A DNA stretch of 64,000 bases from Doris montereyensis (GCA_037039925.1 JAXRKP010000261.1:160001-224000), one strand, 5' to 3'; positions 48,315 to 60,129 are shown, numbered from the stretch's first letter. Notes: generated by a model not told the origin, from the letters alone. Made by a program: numbers and translations.

Positions 48315-49712
48315 AGATATCAGACAATATCAGTGTCACCAGTCTTCTGTGAAAGAAAGACAATATCAGTTTCACCAGTCTTCTGTGATAGATAGTTTCA
48401 CAATATCAATTTCACCAGTCTTCTGTGATAGATAGACAATGTCAGTGTCACCAGTCTTCTGTGATAGATAGACAAAATCAGTGTCAACAGTCTTCTGTGA
48501 TAGATAGACAAAATCAGTGTCAACAGTCAGTCTTCTGTGAAAGAAAGACAAAATCAGTGTCAACAGTCTTCTGTGAAAGAAAGACAATATCAGTTTCACC
48601 AGACTTCTGTGATAGATAGACAAAATCAGTTTCACCAGTCTTCTGTGTCTTGTGTGAAAGAAAGACAATATCAGTTTCACCAGTCTTCTGTGAAAGAAAG
48701 ACAATATCAGTTTCACCAGTCTTCTGTGATAGATAGACAATATCAGTTTCACCAGTCTTCTGTGAAAGAAAGACAATATCAGTTTCACCAGTCTTCTGTG
48801 AAAGATAGACAATATCAGCTTCACCAGTTTCACAATATCAGTCTTCTGTGAAGAAAGACAATATCAGTTTCACCAGTCTTCTGTGAAAGAAAGACAATAT
48901 CAGTTTCACCAGTCTTCTGTGAAGAAAGACAATATCGGTTTCACCAGTCTTCTGTGAAAGAAAGACAATATCAGTTTCACCAGTCTTCTGTGATAGATAG
49001 ACAATATCAGTGTCACCAGTCTTCTGTGAAAGAAAGACAATATCAGTTTCACCAGTCTTGTGTGAAAGATAGACAATGTCAGTGTCACCAGTCTTGTGTG
49101 AGAGATAGACAATGCCAGTGTCACCAGTCTTGTGTGAGAGATAGACAATGTCAGTGTCACCAGTCTTGTGTGAGAGATAGACAATGTCAGTGTCACCAGT
49201 CTTGTGTGAGAGATAGACAATGTCAGTGTCACCAGTCTTGTGTGAGAGATAGACAATGTCAGTGTCACCAGTCTTGTGTGAGAGATAGACAATGTCAGTG
49301 TCACCAGTCTTGTGTGAAAGATAGACAATATCAGTCTTCTGTGATAGATAGACAATATCAGTCACCAGTCTTGTGTGAGAGATAGACAATGTCAGTGTCG
49401 CCAGTCTTCTGTGAGAGATAGACAATGTCAGTGTCACCAGTCTTCTGTGAAAGATAGACAATGTCAGTGTCACCAGTCTTCTGTGAAAGAAAGACAATAT
49501 CAGTTTCACCAGTCTTCTGTGATAGATAGACAATATCAGTGTCACCAGTCTTCTGTGATAGATAGACAATATCAGTTTCACTAGTCTTCTGTGAAAGAAA
49601 GACAATATCAGTTTCACCAGTCTTCTGTGAAAGAAAGACAATATCAGTTTCACCAGTCTTCTGTGAAAGAAAGACAATATCAGTGTCACCAGTCTTCTGT
49701 GAAAGATATACA
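48305..49712. repeat. 36-bp minisatellite seeded next to gag
   Basis: About 38 units of CCAGTCTTCTGTGAAAGAAA and GACAATATCAGTTTCA. The period is 36 bp, which keeps frame (a 12-residue SSVKERQYQFHQ-like repeat). Variants include GATAGATAGACAA, and a homogeneous block of GTGTGAGAGATAGACAATGT with CAGTGTCA near 49060-49320. Its first unit merges with the end of the gag-like coding sequence. Confidence 0.96.
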
Positions 49713-49799
49713 CTCCTTCATGTGCTTCCTTTGATTATAGTAGTACTATTATTATAGTGTTAAAAGTTAACGAGTCAAATGTGCCAATAGTGTACTCAA

Positions 49800-49892
49800 A
49801 TTCGGCTTTAAGGAATCCAATAAATGCAATATAGGGAATTCAAATTCGGCTTAAGGAATCCAATAAATGCGATATAGGAATTCAAATTCGGC
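49800..49892. repeat. AT-rich tandem repeat, left of piggyBac insertion
   Basis: AAGGAATCCAATAAATGC and GAATTCAAATTCGGCTT alternate with about 43-bp spacing. The same repeat continues at 52429, so the piggyBac element sits inside it. Confidence 0.9.
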
Positions 49893-50069
49893 TTAGCCCC
49901 AAGGCCGTGTTTTTTGGCTCTATAATCGTCAATTTTTGACCTACGGATCTGGAATTTTGTGACTTTTCCTAATTTGACCCCTAAGTGACCAACCCAAATT
50001 TGGTTTGTCTCACGTGCATGGTTTGCTCACCCCAAAGGCCTACGCTGGATTTTGAGATTTGCTTCTATT

Positions 50070-50154
50070 GGGGTCCATGGACCCCCTCACACACAAATAA
50101 ATAGAAAATATGGAGAAACCTCCTATTTCATACTTTGGGGTCCGCTTGGACCCC
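50070..50154. repeat. Subterminal palindromes, left end of piggyBac element
   Basis: GGGGTCCATGGACCCC (50070-50085, a perfect palindrome) and GGGGTCCGCTTGGACCCC (50137-50154). They lie 174 and 241 bp inside the left end. Confidence 0.85.
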
Positions 50155-50749
50155 ATGGCATTTAGTGCTATAGTTCCAATTTTATGGGTATGTTCCAAAT
50201 AAATCAATGTCAAATCAAAAGCAGTGGTGTAACTTGCAAGAAAAAATGAGTTTTAGAACCCAGCACAGTGTACCTGCAACTGCAATACAGCAAGATCATT
50301 TTTTGTATAGCGCTTTTAGTTTTTTGTCGAATCCACAAAGCGCTTTGTACAACAATTATGTACTTCCCTGAGCAGCCATACTCCTTGATGGATTAGACAA
50401 GTTCCCATTGTAATTGTAGCCTTATCTTGATATATATGTCTTATTGCTGGATAATAGTAGTAGCACATTGCGTGAGGAAATGTGTGCATATATATATATA
50501 TAGTTAATACTAATACATAATACTATAGCCTCTCCCTAAAGCTGACTGTAACCACTAGATAACACTGCAACTGCAATGTACATTTAAACATCAATGGAAA
50601 CAAATATTTAGTTTTGGGTGACTAGAGATTTTTATTAGATAACATTAACATTGAAAAAATGAAAAAAACAACAAATGAACAAAAATATGCTTGGGTAGTA
50701 TGAATTTTTAAAAAGTGATAAACATTTTCTTGAGCGAATCTAGGTGGAT

Positions 50750-52200
50750 TCACAAATGAAACAGACTTTTTTTTACTACGCAGTGCTCGTTGCAAACATA
50801 GCTATCACATTTTGAACAGACTTGCTTCACTTTCCTGTCTTTCTTTCTTGGGCACCGATTACATCTTCCTTTCCCCCTTCTCTCTTTCGACCTTCTCCCC
50901 TCGTGGTTGCCTCATTTCCAAGATTCCATTCAAGTTTCCAAATTTCATATGCTTACTTCACCCTTCTATTTGTTTTCGCCAGCCCCATTCTTCTTTGTAG
51001 ATGCTCTAACACCAACTCTTTAGCCAAAAGCTCGTTAAAGGATCTTCGGTCTTTGTAAGATTTTTCGTCTCCCGGGAAGACTTCTTTGTACATGACATGC
51101 GCTGCCACGGCTGCTGTGTCCAACAGGTTGTAAAATATAACCATCGGCCACCTTCTGGTTTTTCTCTTGCAGGAAAAACTGTGGCACATGTAGTCGTTTA
51201 TTTTTTTTACAATCTTTTCTTTTTCCTCTCCCTGGTCAAATCAACTGCATGGTTTGTTTTATTGTAGTATTTTACAATTGTGCTTCTTTTTTCCTCTCCT
51301 GGTCAACATCAACTGCATGTTTTTGCATTATACTTGTATGCAACCAAGCTCTTGTCTTCTGTAAACAGGCAACTGCTTTCAAACTTACGTATTCCCTTTC
51401 CTGTCTGGAATTCTTTGGGGAGAAAGTCTTTGTTTTTTTCTGACAGTGCCCACAATGGACAATCCTGTCCTAGACAGATGGTCTGCAGAGCTCTACATCA
51501 GTGAAGAAGTTATCGCAACTGATATTTCTCCCAGTCTTGTGATATGGTGTAATTAGCTCCTTCACTGTCTCTCTGCCAAGGTTCGTCCTTCTTTCGCCAT
51601 GTTTCCCCAAGTAGGGAATTGCCTGGAGAGGGTATGCAGTTTGGCTATCACAAATCATGAAGAGCTTTAGACCATACTTATCCGGCTTGCTTGGAAGATA
51701 TTGCAGGAATTTGCACCCTCCTCTCCATGGAACCAGCTGTTCGTCTACTGTTAGACATTGTGATGGGGTGTAATTTCTCTGTAGATTCTTGTTTACCTCA
51801 TCAAAACAGATCTCATAGGGGCAAATATATCTCTATCACGTCTGCTGGACCTTATTGCCTTGTCATCAAAGCGAAGAGCAGCAGAGAGTTCAATGAAGCG
51901 CTTCAAACTCATAACACACATGGCCACGCTGTCAGCTGAAGCTCCATACCATATCTTTGACACTTTGAGCAGACTGAATTTCCGTGCTTCGAGATGGATA
52001 TATAGGCCGAATAATGCTTTCATTTCAGTAAAATCTGTTGGTTGCCATCTTGATCCTTTGCGTCTAACACCCTCTTTGTTCGTCATTTTGACAATAATAT
52101 TGATGACTCTGTCTGTAAATATTCGATGAAATGTTGACGCAGCTGAGTCGATGTCTTTCGGATTATTGAAACAAATGCAAAGATGCTTCTCACTTGACAA
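50750..52200 (-). pseudogene. piggyBac transposase
   Basis: Minus-strand blocks occur in order. 52200-51793 has WQPTDFTEMKALFGLYIHLE, LRFDDKAIRSSRRD and FAPMRSVL. Next comes CLTVDEQLVPWRGGCKFLQY with the first catalytic Asp (51745-51743), then SCDNFFTDVEL with the second (51524-51522). A KTNHAVDL-type block has the likely third Asp (51242-51240), followed by CHSFSCKRKTRRWPMVIFYN and the C-terminal Cys-rich domain RCPRKK-CSKCDSYVCNEHC, ending at TGA 50750-50752. A 60-bp internal duplication near 51222-51320 and several frame changes break it. The usual acidic N-terminus is missing. Such enzymes excise at TTAA without a footprint. Confidence 0.88.
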
Positions 52201-52241
52201 ATTGATGTATATATTTTAAGCAATTACTAAGAAAATATATA

Positions 52242-52382
52242 GGGTCCATTGGACCCCAAATGTAGAAATAGGGGTTTCCATTAATTTCTTCATTCATGTC
52301 AGGGGTCACTTGGACCCCATGTGAATTAAATAGGACGTTACCACTATACTGCTATTAAAGGTAGGGGTCTATATCAGACCCT
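52242..52382. repeat. Subterminal palindromes, right end of piggyBac element
   Basis: GGGTCCATTGGACCC (52242-52256), GGGGTCACTTGGACCCC (52302-52318) and AGGGGTCTATATCAGACCCT (52363-52382). They are the same motif family as at the left end, placed about 40-180 bp inside the right end. Confidence 0.85.
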
Positions 52383-52428
52383 AAAAGCTGAAATAGGAAT
52401 ATTTAGGTAGGGTATGAAATAGGGTTAA

Positions 52429-52650
52429 GGAATCCAATAAATGCAACATATTCAAATTCGGCTGCCAATAAATGCGACATATATTCAAATTCAACAAGGA
52501 ATTTTCATTAATTCTTCATTCTTCAATAAATGCGACAATTCAAATTCAACTTAAGGAATCAATAAATGCAACATAAAGGAATTCAAATTTTGTAAGAATC
52601 AATAAATGCAACATGAGGAATTCAAATTGGGCGCGCAATTTCAAATTGGC
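52429..52650. repeat. AT-rich tandem repeat, right of piggyBac insertion
   Basis: Continues the 49800-49892 repeat: AAGGAATCCAATAAATGC and ATTCAAATTC words, six degenerate units, ending near 52650. Confidence 0.85.
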
Positions 52651-52699
52651 CGATGTAGAAATAGGAATGTACTATTAAAGTTAATAGTCATCGAGTGGA

Positions 52700-53420
52700 A
52701 TAGCGAATTCAAATGCCACTGAGATAGATGATATCAATTGTACAATGTTAATATTAATATCGACATTGGCGTAAATGAAATCATCAGAAAAAGCGAAGCT
52801 TGCATAGCCCACACGAAGGAATGGATGGATGCAAACAAATTAAAACGTCATGATGAGAAAACAGAAGTAATAAAAATTGGTTCGAAAAGACGAACGATGA
52901 AAAGTAATCAGAATAGCATAGATTTAGGGAAAATAAAATCAGCATGGTAAAAGGTGAAAAACTATGGATCCTCAAGTGAGCTCCTGACCTTAGTCAAATC
53001 ACTAACGTTTTCCTTGAGAAAGATTAGTTCCATCCGCCCATTCCTCACACGCGATGCAACAACAACAAAAAACTTGTCACAACTCTTATGTTCTCCAAGC
53101 TTGGCTATTGCAATTCCATGTTATTTGGCCTCCCGCTAGAAAAAATAAAGAGACTTCAAGTCATTCAAAACAATCCAGCCAGATTTATCTTTAAAAAAAT
53201 GGAAATTTAAAATGTATCCCCACTACTGACAGAACTTTACTGGTTACCGTAAGAGTCGAAAAAAGAAATGGAACAGCACCTGGCTATGGCCCATTGGTGT
53301 GGAATTGTGCAATGTCCTCCCAGTGTTAAAAGAGTCAAATTCACTGTAATCAAGACATCTTTTTAACTAGCTTATATTATAAAAGCTTACCTTCTTAAAA
53401 AACAAATTGTATAATTTTAC
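52700..53420 (+). pseudogene. LINE fragment, CR1/L2-like RT C-terminus
   Basis: One frame has CIAHTKEWMDANKLKRHDEK with TEVIKIGSKRR, the K-W-M-x-x-N-K-L-x-x-N-x-x-K-T-E block of CR1/L2/Jockey-type RTs. Later frames carry LRKISSIRPFLTRDATTT, SKLGYCNSMLFGLPLEKI, KRLQVIQNNPARFIFKK and an LTELYWLP block, which form the usual C-terminal order. The N-terminal RT and endonuclease are absent, so it is a 5'-truncated copy with frame changes. It is a third LINE family in the window. Confidence 0.78.
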
Positions 53421-53451
53421 TAAGGCTGTATTCATCCTGTGTGTGAAGAAG

Positions 53452-53510
53452 TTTTGTGTGTGTGTATGTGTGTGTCTGTATGTGTGTAGATGTGTGTGTG
53501 TGTGTTTATT
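53452..53510. repeat. (GT)n microsatellite, imperfect
   Basis: GTGT runs with ATGTAGA-type interruptions, at the junction between the LINE fragment and the next minisatellite. Confidence 0.85.
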
Positions 53511-53514
53511 AAAA

Positions 53515-54525
53515 GTAATAACATTCTTATCAAAATATCAAAATCAATCAAAAATAATAACATTCTTACCAAAATATCAAAATCAATCAAAAGTAATAAA
53601 CTTTCTTATCAAAATATCAAAATCAATCACAAATAAAAACTTCTTATCAATAATATCAAAATCAGTCAAAATAATAAACTTCTTATCAAAATCAATCAAA
53701 AGTAATAAACTTCTTATCAAAATATCAAAATCAATCATCAACTAATAAACTTCTTATCAAAATATCAAAATCAATCACAAATAATAAACTTCTTATCAAA
53801 ATATCAAAATCAATCACAAGTAATAAACTTCTTATCAAAATATCAAAAGTAATAAACCTCTTATCAAAATCAATCAAAAGTAATAATTTTCTTATCAAAA
53901 TCAATTAAAAGTAATCAACTTATTATCAAAATCAATTAAAAGTAATTAACTTATTATCAAAATCAATTAAAAGTAATCAACGTATTATCAAAATCAATTA
54001 AAAGTAATCAACTTATTATCAAAATCAATTAAAAGTAATCAACTTATTATGAAAATCAATTAAAAGTAATAATCTTCTTATCAAAATATCAAAATCAATC
54101 AAAAGTAATTAACTTCTTATCAAAATATCAAAATCAATCAAAAGTAATCAACTTATTATCAAAATCAATTAAAAGTAATAAACTTCCTATCAAAATATCA
54201 AAATCAATCAAAAGTAATAAACATCTTATCAAAATATCAAAATCAATAAAAAAAATAATAAACTTTTTATCAAAATATCAAAATCAATCAAAAGTAATAA
54301 ACTTCTTATAAAAATATCAAAATCAATCAAAAGTAATAAACTTCTTATAAAAATATCAAAATCAATCAAAAGTAATAAACTTTTTATCAAATTATCAAAA
54401 TCAATCAAAAGTAATAGTTTTCTTATCAAATTATCAAAATCAATCAAAAGTAATAAACTTCTTATCAAAATCAATCAAAAGTAATAAACTTCTTATCATA
54501 ATATTAAAATCAATCAAAGGTAATG
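53515..54525. repeat. 37-38-bp minisatellite upstream of Harbinger pseudogene
   Basis: About 30 units of AAGTAATAAACTTCTTATCA and AAATATCAAAATCAATCA, some lacking the AAATATC part (about 29 bp). A block near 53890-54060 uses AATTAAAAGTAATCAACTTA. It ends exactly where transposase similarity begins. Confidence 0.95.
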
Positions 54526-54526
54526 A

Positions 54527-55166
54527 AAAGTTGGTAGATGCAAATTACAGATTCATCTTTGTTGATATTGGGACCTACGGCAAACAGTCAGATGGTGGTA
54601 TTTTCGCAGCATCCTCTTTTGGAAAAGCCCTCTACACTCCCACTTCCCTACATGTTCCAGACGATGATGTCATATGTGGAGCAGAAGATCTAGGACCAAC
54701 ACCTTATGTAATAGTTGTTGATGAAGCTTTCCTCTTCAGAGGCATATCACGAGGCCTTATCCTGGTTTAAAAAACAACAACGTTGGACCAGGATGAGTAC
54801 AATTATCGGCATTGCAGGGCAAGAAGGATTGTTGAAAATGGTTTCGGCATTCTGGCACAGAAATTGAGAGTGTACCTTTCTAAAATCGCTGTCAAATCTG
54901 AATCTGTCACAACAATCGTAGAAGCCACAACAATTTTACATAATATAACAATAACACAACAGCAACGACAGTGTGTCAATAACGAAAGCCTTCAAGCATC
55001 AAACAATTTTGCAGTGGGTGCTGAAGAAACAGCAGATCTGCAGCCTTTGAACTATACTGGAAATAAAGGAACCAATGAGGCAATCGTGATCAGAGAGAAT
55101 TTTACCACCAACTTGATCCATTACCATGGCAACAACAATATGTCACAAGAGGTTTGGGTACTATGA
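54527..55166 (+). pseudogene. PIF/Harbinger (HARBI1-like) transposase, C-terminal DDE part
   Basis: DANYRFIFVDIGTYGKQSDG, IFAASSFGKAL and PYVIVVDEAF (second catalytic Asp, 54720-54722) are followed by a frame change near 54775. Then YNYRHCRARRIVENGFGILA carries the catalytic Glu (54834-54836) and TTILHNI ends the domain. This is the DDE_Tnp_4 pattern. The part with the first Asp and the N-terminus is absent; its place is taken by the 37-bp minisatellite. The companion Myb-like protein gene was not seen. The tail to 55166 is less conserved. Confidence 0.87.
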
Positions 55167-55394
55167 TTTAACGATCATACCTTGATGGTGCAGGCTCATC
55201 AATTGATGCAATTTCGGCATCGGCATCATGCGACGGAAAACTAGGCCGTGTGCTTAATTCCCAAATTATACAGGGTACTGAAAATAAAAGACTAATACAT
55301 TTACATGAAACATCATCAAAATTTGTTGTTTATCATTGTAATTCATTACAGTTGTACTATGTACTTGTTTATTTTTTGAATAGGTCTCTTTACC

Positions 55395-55487
55395 TTCATC
55401 ATCATCATCTTCGTCGTCATCGTCATCATCATCATCATCATCACATTGGATATTATGTCAATCAAAATTATTACCATCACAATAATA

Positions 55488-55533
<46 letters not shown>

Positions 55534-55572
55534 GTTATTGTTATTGTTGTTGTTAAGATGATGATGATGATA

Positions 55573-55636
<64 letters not shown>
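55395..55636. repeat. Cluster of (ATC)n, (ATT)n and (GAT)n microsatellites
   Basis: ATC near 55395-55445, ATT/GTT at 55485-55555 and GAT at 55557-55636. The last abuts the gypsy pol fragment. Its poly-Met frame is an artefact, not a gene start. Confidence 0.94.
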
Positions 55637-55637
<1 letters not shown>

Positions 55638-55639
55638 AA

Positions 55640-58545
55640 ATGCATGTACTAAATATATGAATGAAATATTACACCTTCTTCCTGGAATGGTTCAGATCAA
55701 AAATACCATTTACTCACGAAGAGAAAATTTACCAGCTGATTGGGCAGCTGACCCACTCGAGCAATTTTCCACATCCTTCCGCTTTCGTGGACGTCTTACT
55801 GGGGCCGACTTTTATGTTTCAGTTTCATCACCATGTTCAGTGCAAACGATTGAAACACAACAACTAGCCATTATTGAAACTACGTCCAACCCATTTAGGA
55901 GAATTCTGAACGACTTTCCAGAAATCCTACAAGCAACATTCTCCACGGAAGACGTCAACCATGTGGTACGTCACTATATTCCCATCACGGGCCCTCCTGT
56001 GTTTGCACGAGCTCGACGAGTCACGCCGGAGAAACTGCTCATTGCCAAAAATGAATTCGGCGAAATGGAAAATATGATGGGCATTGTTTGGAAATCAAGT
56101 AGCACATTGGCTTCACCGTTATACATGGTGCCCATTTCGAACGGCAGTTGGCGCCCCTATGGAGACTATCGTCGCCTCAATGACAAAACAACCCCAGATC
56201 GCTACCCAATCCCTCACATACATGATTTCACTGCAGGGGGAAAATATATTTTCAAAGATAGATCTTGTTCGAGGGTACCACCAAATCCCCGTCCACCCTG
56301 ACGATGTGCCTAAAACTGCAGTCATAACTCCCTTTGGCCTGTTCTAGTTCCTGAGAATGCCATTTGGGTTAAAGAACTCAGCCCAAGCGTTCCAACGTCT
56401 GATGGACACACTCTTCCAAGACATGAACTGCACATTCGTTTATTTGGACGATATCCTTGTGGCCAGCCCAAACGAGAAAGAGCACAAACTTCATCTCTCA
56501 GAGAAGTTTTTCAACGACTCAGCAATTTCAGCCTGGTCATACGCCTGGAGAAATGTGTCTTTGGCGTGACTACAATAGATTTCCCAACGCATCAAGTGAC
56601 AAAATTTGGAACAATCCCGCATCCAGATAAGATAAATGCAATAACAAATTTTCCCAAACCAATAACTGTGAAGGGCCTGCAAGAATTTCTAGGGATGATA
56701 CCGTACATTTTTTTATCACCGCTTCATTCCACACGCTGCACAATTGCACCCCCATTATCAATCAATGAAGACCCTGAAACAAGACCAGAAACTCACTTGG
56801 ACACGGGAAATGACCACGGCTTTTGACGAGCAAAACAACGCTTTCCCAAATTGCCATCTTAGCACACCCCGAGGTAGAAGCACCCATTGCCCTGTCAACC
56901 GATGCGTCCGACCTGGCTGTGGGAGCAGTTTTCGAACAGTTTGTGGACAGCAAATGGCAACCGTTATGGTTTTTCAGACGCCAACTATGACTACCGGAAC
57001 AGAAATACAGTACATATGACAGAGAACTCCTCGCTTTGTACTTAGCCATCAGGCACTTTCGTTTCCTTTTGGAAGGCAGAAAGTTTACGACTTACACCGA
57101 CCACAAACCGCTCGCTGACGCAATTGCAAAGACGACTGATCCCTGGACCGCCCGGCAACAACGTCAACTAGCGTTTATTTCCGAATTCACCACGGACATT
57201 TGCCATATCTCCGGAAAGTCTAACACGGTAGCTGACTGTCTGTTTAGAGCTGGGATCAGCAATGTGAACCTCGGCATAGATTACACAGTTATAGCAAAAG
57301 CCCAACTGAGTGAGAAAGATGCAACTCCCTACCACATTGCTTACCCAAACCTCAAATAATTACTATGCCGATTGTAGTTGGAGGACCTATACTACACATC
57401 GACAGGAAAGACCAAGCCCTATCGTTCCCGGAAATTTCAGAAGATTTGTTTTCGAAATTATCCATAATCTATCCCACCCCGGACGAAACACAACCAGAAA
57501 ATTGGTAGCCGACAGGTTCGTTTGGACTAACATGAGACGCCAAATAAATAAATGGACCAGCGAGTGTTTACCCTGCCAGCGATCAAAAGTCCAGACACAC
57601 GTCAAACCACCACTTGCTCCATTTGAGGTTCCTGCCAAACGTTTCAGTCATATCCATGTGGATTTGGTCGGCCCATTACCAATATCAGATGGATACACTC
57701 ACCTTGTCTCCATCATCGATCGGACCACCCGTTGGCCGGAAATTATACCATTAAGGAGTACGACTGCAATAGACTGCGCAAAGGCCCTCATCTATGGCTG
57801 GATCTCCAGGTTTGGAACACCCTTGAACATCACATCCGACCGCGGACCACAGTTCACTTCCTCTCTTTGGACAGAAGTATCGCTCCATCTCGGCACCTGC
57901 ATCCATAGAACCACAGCGTATCATCCACAATCTAATGGGATGGTGGAAAGGTTCCACCGATCATTGAAAAACGTCCCAAAGCTCGCCTCACACATCCAAA
58001 TCGGCTAGACGAACTGCCGTGGGTTTTGCTAGGTCTCAGAACAGCGCCTAAAGAGGACATCGGAATATCCGTCGCAGAGCTCGTATACGAGAACCACTTA
58101 CAATTCCAGGCGAATTCGTCACTGAAAGCACCTCTTCGTGGTCAGCGGATGCATTTCTAAAACAAGCGAGAATAGTTGATAGAACTAGAGCTTCTAACAG
58201 TCACTCAGCATCTCGACATGGCAAACAAACCTCTGTCGTGCCAGGCTGTCTAACCAAGGCCAGCTACGTGTTTATTCGGAACGACGCCTACCGTAGGCCA
58301 CTCGATCGTCCTTACACAGGACCATTTCAGGTCATCGAGAAATCTTCAAAGACGTTCCTCGTAAACGTGGGAGGACGACATGAACACATATCGATAGATC
58401 GCCTCAAGCCTGCTCATGTGGACCAAACGGAACCAGTGCACGTTTCCGACCCCATAGCTACCACCAACGAGGTCAACCACCAAATCAACCTAGCGACAAG
58501 GCCCCGGAATCCACCCACAGCCCAAACCAACCAGCGCTCCCTGTG
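55640..58545 (+). pseudogene. Second Ty3/gypsy pol: RT, RNase H, integrase
   Basis: RT blocks include [74 protein letters not shown] and the catalytic FVYLDDILVASP (56435-56470). RNase H is present (AIRHFRFLLEGRKF, YTDHKPLADA). Integrase has an HHCC finger (HNLSH, CLPC), a full DDE triad at 57661, 57838 and 57946 (D-35-E), and a GPF/Y-type YTGPFQVI. Compared with the 10-14 kb element it keeps RNase H but lacks LTR, gag and protease on its left. Stops and frame changes include 56280, 56345, 56570, 57360 and 58007. It is probably the same broad clade as the first. Confidence 0.87.
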
Positions 58546-58599
58546 ACAACAACGCGTGCTGGACGTTGCACGAGATCCCAAACAAGACAGTGTGTATGC

Positions 58600-58750
58600 C
58601 TGTGCTGGGGGGGGGGGGGAGGGGGGAGGAGCTATGTGGCAATCATCGCACTGCATCACACTAATGATGAACTCTTTTATGTTGTGTCTTGTGACGTCAT
58701 TAAATGTTGTGCTCTTTTCTTACTGACTTAAAAAACTTCCGGTTGTAACA
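58600..58750 (+). other. Polypurine tract and possible start of a 3' LTR
   Basis: GGGGGGGGGGGAGGGGGGAG (58608-58627) follows pol, as a polypurine tract should. TGTGGCAATC at 58634 could open a 3' LTR, ending as early as TTGTAACA (58750). With no 5' LTR in view the limits cannot be checked. Confidence 0.4.
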
Positions 58751-59049
58751 ACTAACGAAATTTAAAAAAAACAACACAAAATCCAAACGATTGTCTTCAA
58801 CTTTTCTTCTGTTAGCTAACCGCTACGGTATAATTAGTATAGTACCAATCAGCTGGTTTGTTCCGAGCCCACGTTATGTATCGCCTTTTTAAAAAATTAT
58901 TTTATCAGCCTTCTCCGATGGGTCTAGGTGTGATCCTCCTACCTGAGCCGAAAATGAGGGGAGGGGGTGGATCTTGTTGTTATTGTTATGTTGATTGTAT
59001 AACGCCATCGAGCACATTTGGTGGATGTCATTGTCAAGCGTTCTATAAA

Positions 59050-59160
59050 TTAAGTATTATTATCATCATCATTATTAATATTGTTATTCTTATTCTTCTT
59101 CGTCTTTTTCTTCTTATTATTACCGGTATTATTGTTATTATTAGATTTATTATTAAAATT
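59050..59160. repeat. ATT/CTT-rich low-complexity stretch
   Basis: Imperfect ATT, ATC and CTT triplets. No gene is seen in 58750-60100. Confidence 0.75.
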
Positions 59161-60129
59161 TACATCAATGGCTGTTCTAGTTCTAGTTCTACATTAATCA
59201 GGCAAAAATCCTTCTGTTTTGTGGACGGCAAGGACTTGCAATAATCTAAAACTAAAATTTGAAACAAAAAAATACTTAGTCGTTAAGATTGTAAGTTGAC
59301 ATTGATAAAGAGCTCCATACATTTTATTTTATTTTAAACATGTTTTTGAGGAATGATTTGAATCTTGAAATATTTCATGATGTAGATCTATCCTTATTAT
59401 TCTATCATTTCGCAACATGTATTTCAGGGCATTCAATAGTCATTTGACCTAATCTAATTTTGTCTTTAAAAAAACCCTCAACAAAACATTCTAAACATCA
59501 AATCTGCAGAGTAAACATCACATCTTCAAAAACTTTAGAAAATTTCACATTAAATCTAGATTCTAGATCTATAAACTACAATTACAAAATGCGCAAATAT
59601 GAAATTTCTCCTTCCCGTGATCTACCTTTTTTCACGCGCGAAAACAGAAAAGTAGGACACATTTCCTATGTCAAAGTGACCCAAACTCAAAGGAGACGGT
59701 GTGAGTGAGTGAGAGAGAATTCAACTCGATTTATCTCCCGTATAATTATGAGGTAAGGCAAGCATAGGAAATAACGTAAAATAACCGCCAGACAAACAAA
59801 CGAGCTTGATTTTTAAAATAGTCTGCTTCAATTAGAAACGGTTATAATTATCTTTATCTCATCAAGGTTTGGCTGATCCAATTGGTGTACACTACATGTA
59901 CCTGTTTTGTTTGGTTCTCTCATTGCATCATTCTCATCTCATTGGCTGGCGCTTTAACCCCATGACATTATTGATTGAGTTCCTCCCACTTCCGGTTCCA
60001 CATACACACACACGCAGCCAACTCCCACTCCTCCACTCCAGACCAAGTCAAGTTGGGCCTCCTCGCGCGCTCCTCACACACGGCTCAATTTAACAATACC
60101 GGTATCAAACTCTAACCCATGGATAATAG

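Larger units (their letters stand above)
49893..52428 (-). mobile_element. piggyBac-like DNA transposon inserted at TTAA
   Basis: The flanking repeat reads GGCTTAAGGAATCC when uninterrupted. Here it is split into ...GGCTTAG (49891-49896) and GGGTTAAGGAATCC (TTAA at 52425-52428), as expected for TTAA target duplication with one later A-to-G change. The element (about 49897-52424, 2.5 kb) starts CCCC and ends GGG. Terminal inverted repeats beyond that are poor, but palindromic GGGGTCC-GGACCCC motifs lie near both ends. It carries one transposase on the minus strand. Confidence 0.85.

Noticed and set aside
51691..52129. Plus-strand frames across the piggyBac gene
   Set aside because: Opposite-strand shadows of the transposase, with no family similarity.
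55558..55640. Poly-Met N-terminus for the second gypsy pol
   Set aside because: The start lies in a (GAT)n microsatellite that happens to be in frame with pol; the real 5' part is missing.
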